Shown here piece by piece: positions 42,931 to 51,137 of a DNA stretch of 56,454 nt. The notes below the pieces were generated by a model. The model did not search any database, was not told the DNA's origin, and saw only the letters and a program-made list of their open reading frames with translations. The translations under genes were made by a program, and so were the position numbers. The stretch is taken from positions 1 to 56,454 of the forward strand of contig JABCZS010000012.1 in the NCBI GenBank assembly GCA_013289605.1, given 5' to 3'. The stretch is from Gammaproteobacteria bacterium. Lineage in GTDB: Bacteria > Pseudomonadota > Gammaproteobacteria > JABCZS01. Every line of letters begins with the position of its first letter. Within the stretch, counting starts at the first letter, position 1.

Positions 42931-43599
42931 CTAAAAAATCCCAGCAATAGATCGCGCTAAACCCGCTACCAATTCAGGCTCAGCTTGCTCAAATTTCAAA
43001 TTCACTTTATTCGCCGTACTAGCAATCCGAGTATGATGCTTTTCAGTCCGCTCGCCCGATTGCTTTTCCGTGATTTGCACATCGGTGATCACGCTATACG
43101 TGACATCTTGCGTGGTAGCGCTCGCAATGCCGCCTATCGCAGCACCTGCCAGCGCCCCTGCAATGGCAACATTGCTGTTATCACTGACTAGGCTACCTAT
43201 CCCTGCGCCCGCCAGGCCGCCGACCAAGGCATCACCAAAACCACGTCCCATTAATTCATCCCCAGTTGCGGCATCCAATTCCCCGGCTTGTAACACATTC
43301 ACCTGAAGGATGTAATGCGCGGCCTTAGCTTCATGAGTAATGGCATAGCCTTTATTCACCAGCGCACTATAGAGGGGACCTGTGATATCAAGATTGGGTT
43401 TATCTGAAGTATTGCGCACTTGTAAGTAGATGGTTTTCTCATTCGGACTCACCGGCTCTAAAAAGACGCTGGTGCTCATCTTGGTTTCTACTTTCAAATC
43501 TCTTTTTGCGATATGGGTGGTTCCTGCACTGCAGGCGACTAAAATTAACGTGGCCAAACTAATCGAAACAAGTTTAAAAAAACGGCTGTACTGGCGCAT
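42931..43599 (-). CDS. TraT-like outer-membrane lipoprotein
   Basis: The 222-aa protein has a lipoprotein signal with lipobox LVAC (Cys near residue 23). It matches the TraT complement-resistance family: KTIYLQVRNTSDKPN, LYSALVNKGYAITHEAKAAH, the Gly/Ala-rich membrane stretch around GDALVGGLAGAGIGSLVSD and AIAGALAGAAIGGIA, and the C-terminal ELVAGLARSIAGIF. In F-like plasmids TraT blocks mating-pair formation and gives serum resistance. Here it is chromosomal, with no transfer genes nearby. Confidence 0.88.
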   Translation of the reverse strand: MRQYSRFFKLVSISLATLILVACSAGTTHIAKRDLKVETKMSTSVFLEPVSPNEKTIYLQVRNTSDKPNLDITGPLYSALVNKGYAITHEAKAAHYILQVNVLQAGELDAATGDELMGRGFGDALVGGLAGAGIGSLVSDNSNVAIAGALAGAAIGGIASATTQDVTYSVITDVQITEKQSGERTEKHHTRIASTANKVNLKFEQAEPELVAGLARSIAGIF

Positions 43600-43680
43600 A
43601 GGGATTCCTTAAGTTAGGTTGATAAAACGAGTGGATTTTATCATAAAATGTGCTTATGGGGTCAAGTTTTTAACAATTTA

Positions 43681-43777
43681 GGACTTACGAAAAATGCGGC
43701 TGTTAGGATGTTTTTTTGCTCATGGCTGTCGCAAAATCGCCAAAAAACATCCTAACAGCCGCATTTTTCGTAAGTCC
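43681..43777. repeat. 97-bp hairpin element, family B, copy 2
   Basis: It has the same arms as the element at 30624-30720 except for two positions, each changed on both sides so pairing is kept (GGCTGTTAGG here against GGCTATCAGG). The central 37 bp are the exact reverse complement of the core in copy 1. It sits upstream of the traT-like gene. Confidence 0.95.
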
Positions 43778-43888
43778 TGAATTATTTGAGCAGCAATAGG
43801 CCATAACCGCAACTCAAACAGGGGTAAAAATAGAAATTTCGGTTAGAATAAAGAGTATGAAGACTTCCATGAGTGCGCTACCTGCTAA

Positions 43889-44209
43889 ATTTATCTCGCA
43901 TCGCTGCGTGATTTATTCGCAACAAAACTAAATACTATCCAAGCACGTGCTCAACTTAAAGATTATATAGATATTCATGCGTTATTAATGCGAGGGTATT
44001 CTCTGCCCGATGGACTAGCTTGTGCCCAAGCCATTTTTGGGCCGCAATTTGATCCAGGTAGTGCCCTGCGGGCTTTATGCTCTTATCATGATGGTGATTT
44101 ATCTGAGTGTCCCGTAACCATACGTAACACGCTCAGCAAAGCGGCCGCGGCAGTGAATGATATTCCAACGGTACAAGCGCTCAGCCCTTATTTATCTCCT
44201 GACTTTTGA
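43889..44209 (+). pseudogene. Remnant of an AbiEii-like nucleotidyltransferase gene
   Basis: From 43889 the frame reads LRDLFATKLNTIQARAQLKD, YIDIHALLMRGYSLPDGLAC, AQAIFGPQFDPGSALRALCS, YHDGDLSECP. This matches the C-terminal part of AbiEii/DUF1814 proteins (LAATK...R...KDY.DI.ALL, then FNP..AL+AL.YF.DGDL). A stop at 43886 and the absence of the nucleotidyltransferase N-terminus show it is truncated. No AbiEi-type antitoxin gene is adjacent. It is likely a decayed toxin gene. Confidence 0.6.
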
Positions 44210-44225
44210 GCATAAAGAGATAAGA

Positions 44226-45122
44226 TTAAGCCGGAAGCAAACACGTCCGTAGCGACGACCCTAGCGTAGTTAATAGTTTCTCATAAGAGGCAAAGCCTAG
44301 TCCGCTTAGGCCTATTGGATCTAAAACCCCGACTTTAACGCCTGTGCCTTCGGCAATTCTATCGACTATGGCGGGGCGAAATTGAGGTTCGGAGAATATG
44401 CACACGACTTTTTGTTGTTTAATCATTTTTTGTATCGAAGCTACGCGCTGGGCGCTGGGCATGATTTCTGGATTTAAAGTAATGGCGCCGACCGCATTAA
44501 GTTTATAGCGCGCGTCAAAATATTGGTACGCTTCATGAAAGACGATAAAAGGCTTACCTTGAACCCCTTGAAGTAGGGTGCTTAATTGTTGATCCAGTTG
44601 GGTGAGCTGTTGCTTAAGCTGGGCGGCATTGGCTACATAACGGGTTTTATTAGCGGGATCAATTCTTATCAATTCTGCGCTAATCGCTTCAGCCATAATT
44701 TGCGCGCGCTGCGGGTCCAGCCACACGTGAGGATCCAGTCCAACATGGTGATGATCCGATTCCTGCTCCCAGGTGGGACCTAAGCGAAACGGTAAAAGAT
44801 TAAGCCCGGGGGTAGTTAATAAGCTTTGCGTCGTGATGTGAGGGGGGAGTTGCGCTAAGGTTTTAATTAAAAAAGTCTCCAGGGATTCTCCTATCCAAAT
44901 AACGAGTTGTGCGGAATAGAGATCACTCACCTGTGAAGGTTTCAGGGCATAATTATGGGGCGATGCGCCCGGGGAAACCAATAAGATAGGCTCAGCCACA
45001 TCGGCCATTAACGCTTGTGTTAACGCATGGATAGGTGCAATAGTTACGATCACTTTCGGTGCGGCATAAAGATGCGTTGTAAGTAAAAGCAGTAAAACCC
45101 AAGTATATAATTTAAATTTCAT
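44226..45122 (-). CDS. znuA: Zinc/manganese ABC transporter substrate-binding protein (ZnuA-like)
   Basis: The 298-aa protein has a signal peptide (FKLYTWVLLLLLTTHLYA) and belongs to the cluster 9 (SBP_bac_9) periplasmic metal-binding family. Metal ligand candidates are His in SPGASPHNYALKPSQ, HVGLDPHVWLDP and VFHEAYQYF, plus the C-terminal Asp. A short DHHH segment stands where ZnuA proteins often have a His-rich loop. It lacks adjacent permease and ATPase genes. It is immediately upstream-coupled to queF (stop of queF is next to its start). The metal is inferred, not shown. Confidence 0.85.
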   Translation of the reverse strand: MKFKLYTWVLLLLLTTHLYAAPKVIVTIAPIHALTQALMADVAEPILLVSPGASPHNYALKPSQVSDLYSAQLVIWIGESLETFLIKTLAQLPPHITTQSLLTTPGLNLLPFRLGPTWEQESDHHHVGLDPHVWLDPQRAQIMAEAISAELIRIDPANKTRYVANAAQLKQQLTQLDQQLSTLLQGVQGKPFIVFHEAYQYFDARYKLNAVGAITLNPEIMPSAQRVASIQKMIKQQKVVCIFSEPQFRPAIVDRIAEGTGVKVGVLDPIGLSGLGFASYEKLLTTLGSSLRTCLLPA

Positions 45123-45908
45123 TTATTGGCGTCCTAAACGTTTAGATTCAATAGGGATTTCATAATTAGCGCGCACGGGATTAATATCTAGGCCCCCTCT
45201 GCGGGTATAATACGCGGCGACTTTTAATTGCGATACCGCGCAGCGCTGCAAAATATCAGTATAGATCCGCTCTACACATTGCTCATGAAAATCTTGATGA
45301 TTGCGAAATGAAACTATATAACGCAATAGATCTGCAGGGTTAATTTGTTTTCCAGTGTAAGTGATTTCTAATGATCCCCAGTCGGGCTGTGCGGTGACCG
45401 GGCAATTTGTTTTTAATAAATGGGAATAAACAGTTTGCGTTAGAACATTTTCTTCGCAATGCAAATAATCAGGCTGCACCTCATAGGTATCAATTGCAAT
45501 GGCTTCTTCATCTAAACAAATGCCTGATAAGGTATGCAAGGGTTCGGCAGTGAATTCATCTATCGTTTTTAAGTGCACACTGACCGGTGCGCCACAGGCT
45601 AAACTTAAGTCTTTTATTAATAATTGCTCCAGCGCCTGACTGGATTTAATGGGCGTGTGATTAAATGAATTTAAATAAAGTTTAAACGATTTAGATTCAA
45701 TTAAATAAGGGCTCGAGCAAGGGAAAATAAATTCAGCGACGGAAGCGAGCGGTTTACCTTGCAGGTTTAACCAAGAGACTTCATACGCATGCCAGAGATC
45801 ATAACCAAAAAAATCACGCGGCGCATGGCGCGCAATAGGCGCAAGCAAGCCAGGTGTATAGGTATTGATGTAGGACGTCGGTTGCCCTAAGGGGGTGTGG
45901 TGTAGCAT
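45123..45908 (-). CDS. queF: NADPH-dependent 7-cyano-7-deazaguanine reductase (type II)
   Basis: QueF reduces preQ0 to preQ1 in queuosine synthesis. The 261-aa protein is of the two-domain type: PLGQPTSYINTYTPGLLAPI, the substrate/NADPH motif ESKSFKLYLNSFNHT, the catalytic Cys in LKTNCPVTAQPDWGS, and the C-terminal RRGGLDINPVRAN. Its stop abuts the ATG of the metal-binding protein gene, so the two are likely co-transcribed from the promoter at 45992-46020. Confidence 0.95.
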   Translation of the reverse strand: MLHHTPLGQPTSYINTYTPGLLAPIARHAPRDFFGYDLWHAYEVSWLNLQGKPLASVAEFIFPCSSPYLIESKSFKLYLNSFNHTPIKSSQALEQLLIKDLSLACGAPVSVHLKTIDEFTAEPLHTLSGICLDEEAIAIDTYEVQPDYLHCEENVLTQTVYSHLLKTNCPVTAQPDWGSLEITYTGKQINPADLLRYIVSFRNHQDFHEQCVERIYTDILQRCAVSQLKVAAYYTRRGGLDINPVRANYEIPIESKRLGRQ

Positions 45909-45942
45909 GCGTTCTGCCTTATAAATTATCTAAAGCCAAAAC

Positions 45943-46020
45943 CGGTAATAAATATTACCGATTTTTACCTAAAGTGGTAAAAAAAATTACCAGTATACGC
46001 TTGACTCATGGCCATTACAA
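45943..46020 (-). promoter_or_regulatory. queF promoter with GGTAA inverted repeats at the start site
   Basis: On the minus strand TTGTAA (46015-46020), a 17-bp spacer and TATACT (45992-45997) form a good sigma-70 promoter. Around and just downstream of the expected start lie GGTAA-type inverted repeats: 45976-45991 (GGTAA-N6-TTACC), 45963-45982 (TTTTACC-N6-GGTAAAA) and 45943-45960 (CGGTAATA-AA-TATTACCG). They look like operators or leader hairpins. The regulator is unknown. Confidence 0.6.
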
Positions 46021-46122
46021 AAGGGCATCGCTAATGCCTATTGCGGGGTACCAGCCTAACTCATTGATAAATATATTTTTCTACTCAGGATGTGATCCTC
46101 AGGGGCATAAGTTAATAAATTT

Positions 46123-47184
46123 TTAAAATATATTCCTGGATAATCTTGAAAAATAACTCTCTTCAGATATATTATTTTCCTGCATCGGCACATGGGTTGA
46201 CCAGTCAACGGGGCCTGCGGTTAATTGCAGGTATTTTGTTGCACTTGAGATAGGATCTGATGCCAGATCAGGACTAAAATAATGCGCAACCGGACTTAAC
46301 ATGCTTGATAATACCCAGGGCATTAAAAGATAAAGTATTTGTTTTTGGGTAATGTGATTAAACGTAGTGACTTCAGTGCCTTTGAACATTTCTTGGGTAC
46401 GGGCGCTTAAATAATTCGACGCTTGAAATAAACTACACGCAACAGTTGCAAGCATGGCATCAGGATGATCCCAAAGATTCAGCGCCGTATCGATAAGCAG
46501 GGCCGGTAAATAATCACTGGGCAAAAGGTTGCGGCGCATTAAAAAATAAACCGCCGTAGCTGGAAAAAAAGAAATATTTTCAAATTGGTTTAATCCCATG
46601 ACAAATAGCGCAAGCGGTAATAATTTTTTCACCATCTGTTGCAAGATAAGTGGGGGTGCTTGTAATAAACCATACGTGGCTAGCGCGGGCAGGACCGTGG
46701 ATGCGCCCGATAATAACAATTTGCTGCTAGTAATTAGAGCCAGCGGTAGAAAATATTCAGGCCAGAGTAATAAGCGTAACGCTAAAAAACTTGTCACCGC
46801 AGTCAATGCCCCGGTGGTGCCAGAGAGCGTTAAGCCGCCGACCCAGATAATAAATGGTAAAGATTCTGCAAGCACATGTTGTGAGAGATTATTTTTTGGT
46901 TTTTTAATTACCGATCCTAGCGCGCCCAGGGTGAGCATCAAAATATTGTACGGAATATATCCGCGCCACCAACAGAGATAAGCATCCAGACCTAAAAAGG
47001 CTAGGGTCACATTGGTTTTAAAAAAGGGGGGATAACCCCATTCATCTGCGCGCGGATCATTTAAAATTTCACCCAGCGGCCTATCTTTTAATTCTGATCT
47101 TAAACTCTCTAATAATAAATCGCTTGCTTGATAAGCAGGCAGCGCAGCAAATAATGCTCTGCTGCGCTGGATAAGAGTCAACAT
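46123..47184 (-). CDS. Polytopic inner-membrane protein of unknown function, 353 aa
   Basis: From the ATG at 47184 the protein has a soluble N-terminal ~60 residues. Several hydrophobic segments follow, likely six to eight helices (for example NILMLTLGALGSVI, LPFIIWVGGLTLSGTTGALT, FLALRLLLWPEYFLPLALI). A soluble Ser-rich C-terminus ends the protein. I recognise no family. A TTG 21 bp upstream is also in frame. It begins 24 bp after the stop of the 1100-aa gene and is probably co-transcribed with it, suggesting a shared role. Confidence 0.7.
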   Translation of the reverse strand: MLTLIQRSRALFAALPAYQASDLLLESLRSELKDRPLGEILNDPRADEWGYPPFFKTNVTLAFLGLDAYLCWWRGYIPYNILMLTLGALGSVIKKPKNNLSQHVLAESLPFIIWVGGLTLSGTTGALTAVTSFLALRLLLWPEYFLPLALITSSKLLLSGASTVLPALATYGLLQAPPLILQQMVKKLLPLALFVMGLNQFENISFFPATAVYFLMRRNLLPSDYLPALLIDTALNLWDHPDAMLATVACSLFQASNYLSARTQEMFKGTEVTTFNHITQKQILYLLMPWVLSSMLSPVAHYFSPDLASDPISSATKYLQLTAGPVDWSTHVPMQENNISEESYFSRLSRNIF

Positions 47185-47208
47185 ATTTATTTTATTAGGC
47201 AACACTTT

Positions 47209-50200
47209 TTACATCACAAGACATTTGCGACTTTTTTTAGCACCCGTGCCATCAGTATTACCCGCTCCATCTAGGGTACTCATTTCAAGATCACTGGGTG
47301 TAAGGCCCGCTGAATGATCTTTAGGAGGAGAAGATCGCGTTGAACTTTTAGAGGAATGGGGTGAGGAGCCATTAGTTAAAGTCGATGATGAAGCATTGTG
47401 TGATGCGGTATCCGAGCTATTAGTACCTAAAGATACCATGGTGAAGGCGCGCAGCAAACTCGTGCTGCCTTTATTTTTGTAGGCGGTAATGTCCTTATGG
47501 ATCGCGCCTATCAGCGTAGCTGTGTTGGCCATTACGGTATCAATTTCTGTTTCTGAAGGCAGTACCTTGGTGGCCTGACTGACATTAATGGATACGCCCA
47601 CTAATCGCTTAAAGGCAAAGTTAGGGAGTAGATAACTGAGCGTGCCTATGCCCTTATCTGCAATAAATCCCTGGGATTTTAAATGCAGAGCGATGATTTC
47701 GGCATACTTTTTCAAATGGGTATCGGCTTTCGAGCGATCAGCAGAAGTGCATTCAAGTTTTCCTGTAGATTGTTGTACGAATGCGGTGACCTCGGCTTCT
47801 AATCGCAATGATTTGAGTAATTTACGCACAAGTAATCTAAAGCTGTCCTGCTTTTCATCCGTATTAAAGGTATGGATGTTTAGTTTTCCAGCGCGCACAA
47901 TCATGTTGGCAAAGGGATCAATATTTTGCCGATCCGTATCTAATTTGGCATAACCTAAATAAGTAACAAAGGCTGTGACCGGCAATCCCACGGCAATACC
48001 GATTAAGGTATTTTCTAAATCAGCCGTAGTGTAACTACTATTCTCTTTTGCTGTCACTGTGGGCTTAGCCGTGGGCGCAGGCTTAGCGGTAGCAACAGGT
48101 TTAGCCGTGAATTCAACATTCAAATTAAAATCTTGCAGGGTGACTGTGCCATCAAAGGGCGTAAACGTGACGTAAAGTGCATTAGCGCTATTAGATACCG
48201 CCCGTATGTCGCTAGCGCCGATGTCTGTTTGTAAAAAAGTATCGCCCACATTGAGATTAACCCAGGTACCCGATCCACTCGGAATTTGTTTTTGGACAAA
48301 ACCATTGCGCACGGCAGTGACTGTGCCGCCTGGCGTTCTGCGCGGATCGTTAGATTGGATAAGCAATATGGTGGCATCAAATACTACGGTTTGGTCCTGA
48401 TTTAAGGGCAGAATATTCACCGGCACCGTGAGTTGATCGGCCTGATAATTGATGTTAGCGGTTTGCGCAGGCAACGTAGTCGTGGCATCTTGAGCGGTTA
48501 ACGTAAAGGCGGGTTGTGGGCCCGATTTCGCAGCCAGAAATTGCACGCCCTGACCTGAGCCATCATCGCCTAGGCGTTGTGCTTCAGTCCATTGATTAAG
48601 ATTATTCGCAATAACCGCACCCGTAGTGGTATTAATTTGTTGGAAAGATCCACTCCCCACAGGCACGCCACCGGGGGTCACAATAAGCTGATCATTCGGC
48701 GTATCCACATCCGTTAAGGTATAGTTGATGAAATTAGAGAGTCCTTGTGCAATGTATTGCATAAAACCGCTTAAATTCAATACAGGAGGATAATCTATCG
48801 GTTTCATTGTGACCGGTATGGCGGTATTCACAGTAGTCATGCCCGCAGCACTAAAGGTGACTGGAATAGCAAAAGAAGTTTTATAAAGATACGCCGGCTG
48901 GAAATTCAGCGCCAAGAAATTATTTACTTCATCATACGTGCCGGTAAATGTCATTTGGCCGTTACAGGTGCTGACTGTTCCCGCATTAACGGGCGGATTA
49001 AGCGTGACGGTAATGCTACTGGGCGTATTAAATAATGGCGCGAGATAACAGTTCAATAATGTTGGTCCCGCGCCTTCGGTCACGGCAGTATTCGGGCAAA
49101 TCAGGTTAAATGCTTCGCTGATATGTTGGACAAAAATATCATCGTTAGTGGTCGTCGTCGGGTTAGCTTGCACCCCTGCTACGGTAAGTAAGCCATTACC
49201 GCGATTGATGATAGCAGGCGATCGCTGCGCATAAGCTAGATTATTCGGATCCAGTAATATCGGGGTGGCATCTTTAGGACTGCCATTGGCATAAAAGCGT
49301 TGCGCATAGATTTTTTGTTTACCGGACGCCGTGCCCGTTACGGCCACTGCAAAACCATCAGAGGTTTCGCCGATAGGGATAAATTGCGTCGTATCGGCGG
49401 TAATGGTAACAGGAATGGTTTGGAAATTAGTAACCGTTCCGGTATTATCGACGATCAGAAAACACGCTGCCGCGACACCCGTGTTAATGTTTTGGTTTTG
49501 AAAGGTGATGACTGTGCTGCCATCTGCGCGATCAAGGTTTTGCGCATTAAAACAATTTTGTCCAACTAGCGCGGGCACTTGGGTGCTGAATGATTTTTCT
49601 ATCAGATCGGTAAAAGTAACCGTTGTGCCATTAAAGTTAAAACGACGCGAGACGAGTTCGTTAGGTTTGGTGACGCTGAGTTGGCGTTGCCAAATGCCGG
49701 TGAAATTGCCGGGTGCGATTTGACTTTGGGCGATAATTGGGTTGGCGGTGGTGTATGAGGCGTTAGTACTGATGGGAAGATCAGTAAACACAGGGGTGAT
49801 ATCATCGGCTTGAAAGGCGCGGACAATGACTTGATAAGTATTTAAAAAGACTTCCTGTGATGTGAACGCTTCTAAATGTCCACCATTATCTAGCGCTACG
49901 CCACTTGGTGACATATTTAGGCCACCAGAGGTTGTATAGCTTAAAAGCTCTTCTTGGGGATAGCCATTGACATTATTTTCTAAAGTTAATGTATTCGGGT
50001 CTACTTTAGAGAAATAAGAATAAGAGGATGGCAGATAAAATGGTATGACTAAACTATTTTGCGTGGGGATAGCTTTAGGTGCAAATTTACTAATAGAGCT
50101 AGTCGATACCGCATTACTTCCTCCCGGTAACAAAAGGACATCATTCTCAAGAATCGCATTCACCATCACATTGGGTGTGGTGGTCGCCGTACTGGTATAA

Positions 50201-50511
50201 GTGATATAAGTGATATTGTTACGATTACCCAGACTAGGCTGTTCTTGTTTATTTGTCGAATTATCAATATATAAAAAACCTGGTTGAGGCTGCGCAGTAT
50301 AGTTCGTACATGCAGGCGCTACCCGCCGCAAAGCCATTGCTGCATTATGATCATTTCTGCGGGTAAAAGAAAAAGCTGGCAAGGCCGCAGCGCTAGGCAC
50401 TAAAAGTACCCCTAACGCAATTAAACTGGCAGTAGACCAACTCACAATTTGTTGTAAATGTTCAAAGGCAGAAAATGACCGCTTTTTTTGTTGTGGAGTA
50501 GTTGTGGGCAT
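47209..50511 (-). CDS. Large envelope protein with CaaX-like C-terminus, 1100 aa
   Basis: The N-terminus has a hydrophobic segment (WSTASLIALGVLLVPSAAAL, residues ~25-45) that may be a signal anchor or a signal peptide. A long Thr/Asn/Pro-rich region follows, with beta-type, cadherin-like segments (VTEGAGPTLLNCY, YTLTDVDTPNDQLIVTPG). An AKP-rich linker (~806-826) and a second membrane helix at ~836-854 (LIGIAVGLPVTAFVTYLGY) come next. The last ~245 residues are soluble, with a Ser-rich stretch. The last nine residues are KKSRKCLVM, a Cys-aliphatic-aliphatic-Met end after basic residues. No known family is recognised. The preceding gene-free gap and a minus-strand AAGGAG site support the start. 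Confidence 0.8.
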   Translation of the reverse strand: MPTTTPQQKKRSFSAFEHLQQIVSWSTASLIALGVLLVPSAAALPAFSFTRRNDHNAAMALRRVAPACTNYTAQPQPGFLYIDNSTNKQEQPSLGNRNNITYITYTSTATTTPNVMVNAILENDVLLLPGGSNAVSTSSISKFAPKAIPTQNSLVIPFYLPSSYSYFSKVDPNTLTLENNVNGYPQEELLSYTTSGGLNMSPSGVALDNGGHLEAFTSQEVFLNTYQVIVRAFQADDITPVFTDLPISTNASYTTANPIIAQSQIAPGNFTGIWQRQLSVTKPNELVSRRFNFNGTTVTFTDLIEKSFSTQVPALVGQNCFNAQNLDRADGSTVITFQNQNINTGVAAACFLIVDNTGTVTNFQTIPVTITADTTQFIPIGETSDGFAVAVTGTASGKQKIYAQRFYANGSPKDATPILLDPNNLAYAQRSPAIINRGNGLLTVAGVQANPTTTTNDDIFVQHISEAFNLICPNTAVTEGAGPTLLNCYLAPLFNTPSSITVTLNPPVNAGTVSTCNGQMTFTGTYDEVNNFLALNFQPAYLYKTSFAIPVTFSAAGMTTVNTAIPVTMKPIDYPPVLNLSGFMQYIAQGLSNFINYTLTDVDTPNDQLIVTPGGVPVGSGSFQQINTTTGAVIANNLNQWTEAQRLGDDGSGQGVQFLAAKSGPQPAFTLTAQDATTTLPAQTANINYQADQLTVPVNILPLNQDQTVVFDATILLIQSNDPRRTPGGTVTAVRNGFVQKQIPSGSGTWVNLNVGDTFLQTDIGASDIRAVSNSANALYVTFTPFDGTVTLQDFNLNVEFTAKPVATAKPAPTAKPTVTAKENSSYTTADLENTLIGIAVGLPVTAFVTYLGYAKLDTDRQNIDPFANMIVRAGKLNIHTFNTDEKQDSFRLLVRKLLKSLRLEAEVTAFVQQSTGKLECTSADRSKADTHLKKYAEIIALHLKSQGFIADKGIGTLSYLLPNFAFKRLVGVSINVSQATKVLPSETEIDTVMANTATLIGAIHKDITAYKNKGSTSLLRAFTMVSLGTNSSDTASHNASSSTLTNGSSPHSSKSSTRSSPPKDHSAGLTPSDLEMSTLDGAGNTDGTGAKKSRKCLVM

Positions 50512-51065
50512 TTTAAGCTCCTTATTTTTAATTATAGAGTTAGGGTAGCCTATCTTAAGAAAGGTTTATTAATAAGGTCAAGGGAAGTTATTTTTTTTGT
50601 AAGCGATTGACCATTTTGCATGTAGGATAGGCGCCCATTTGCAAAAAGTGAGCTTAATTATAATGGGCTAACCCAGACTGTATTCAATAAAAAGGCTATA
50701 AACACAATTCTTTCTTCTCCTATCAACTTTTTGCCTCCAGACAATAAGTAATTTTTATCTCACATCCAAAATAGATGATCTCACACAGGAATCATTTTTA
50801 GTGACGGTGACTTATCAGTCTTACAGCAGTTACCATTAGATTCGCCACACATATTAATTTGAGCCGGTCTGAATGTGCGTACTTACAAGCACCTGGCATT
50901 GAAGTTATTTGCTTGCAATGGAAATTGAGGCGAAAAGTTGTTTTTTTATAGCAGAGAGGACAATTAAGCCTAAAACATTTATTCCACTTAAGTCGAGACA
51001 ATAAGCGAGTTTTATGCCACACTAAGTATGGTTTATTCCTTACGGGAAAATAAGTGTTTGCCGCA

Positions 51066-51126
51066 TTGACGTGACTGATAAGACTAGCTCAATATAGGGC
51101 TACAAATGCTAATACCTGCTAGTCTT
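51066..51126 (+). promoter_or_regulatory. Possible promoter with overlapping inverted repeats
   Basis: TTGACG (51066-51071) is followed after 18 bp by a weak CAATAT. A perfect 9-bp inverted repeat AAGACTAGC (51080-51088) / GCTAGTCTT (51118-51126) spans the expected start, 12 bp before the next ATG. A separate 10-bp inverted repeat CTTATCAGTC (50811-50820) / GACTGATAAG (51073-51082) encloses ~270 bp upstream. Otherwise the 626-bp gap 50512-51137 holds no gene that I can support. Confidence 0.35.
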
Positions 51127-51137
51127 AAGAGGGGCAA

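Noticed and set aside
50798-51022. A 74-codon minus-strand frame with several Cys, considered as a transposase zinc-ribbon remnant
   Set aside because: The Cys spacing does not match a known zinc ribbon, and no other transposase motif is seen in any frame of the gap.
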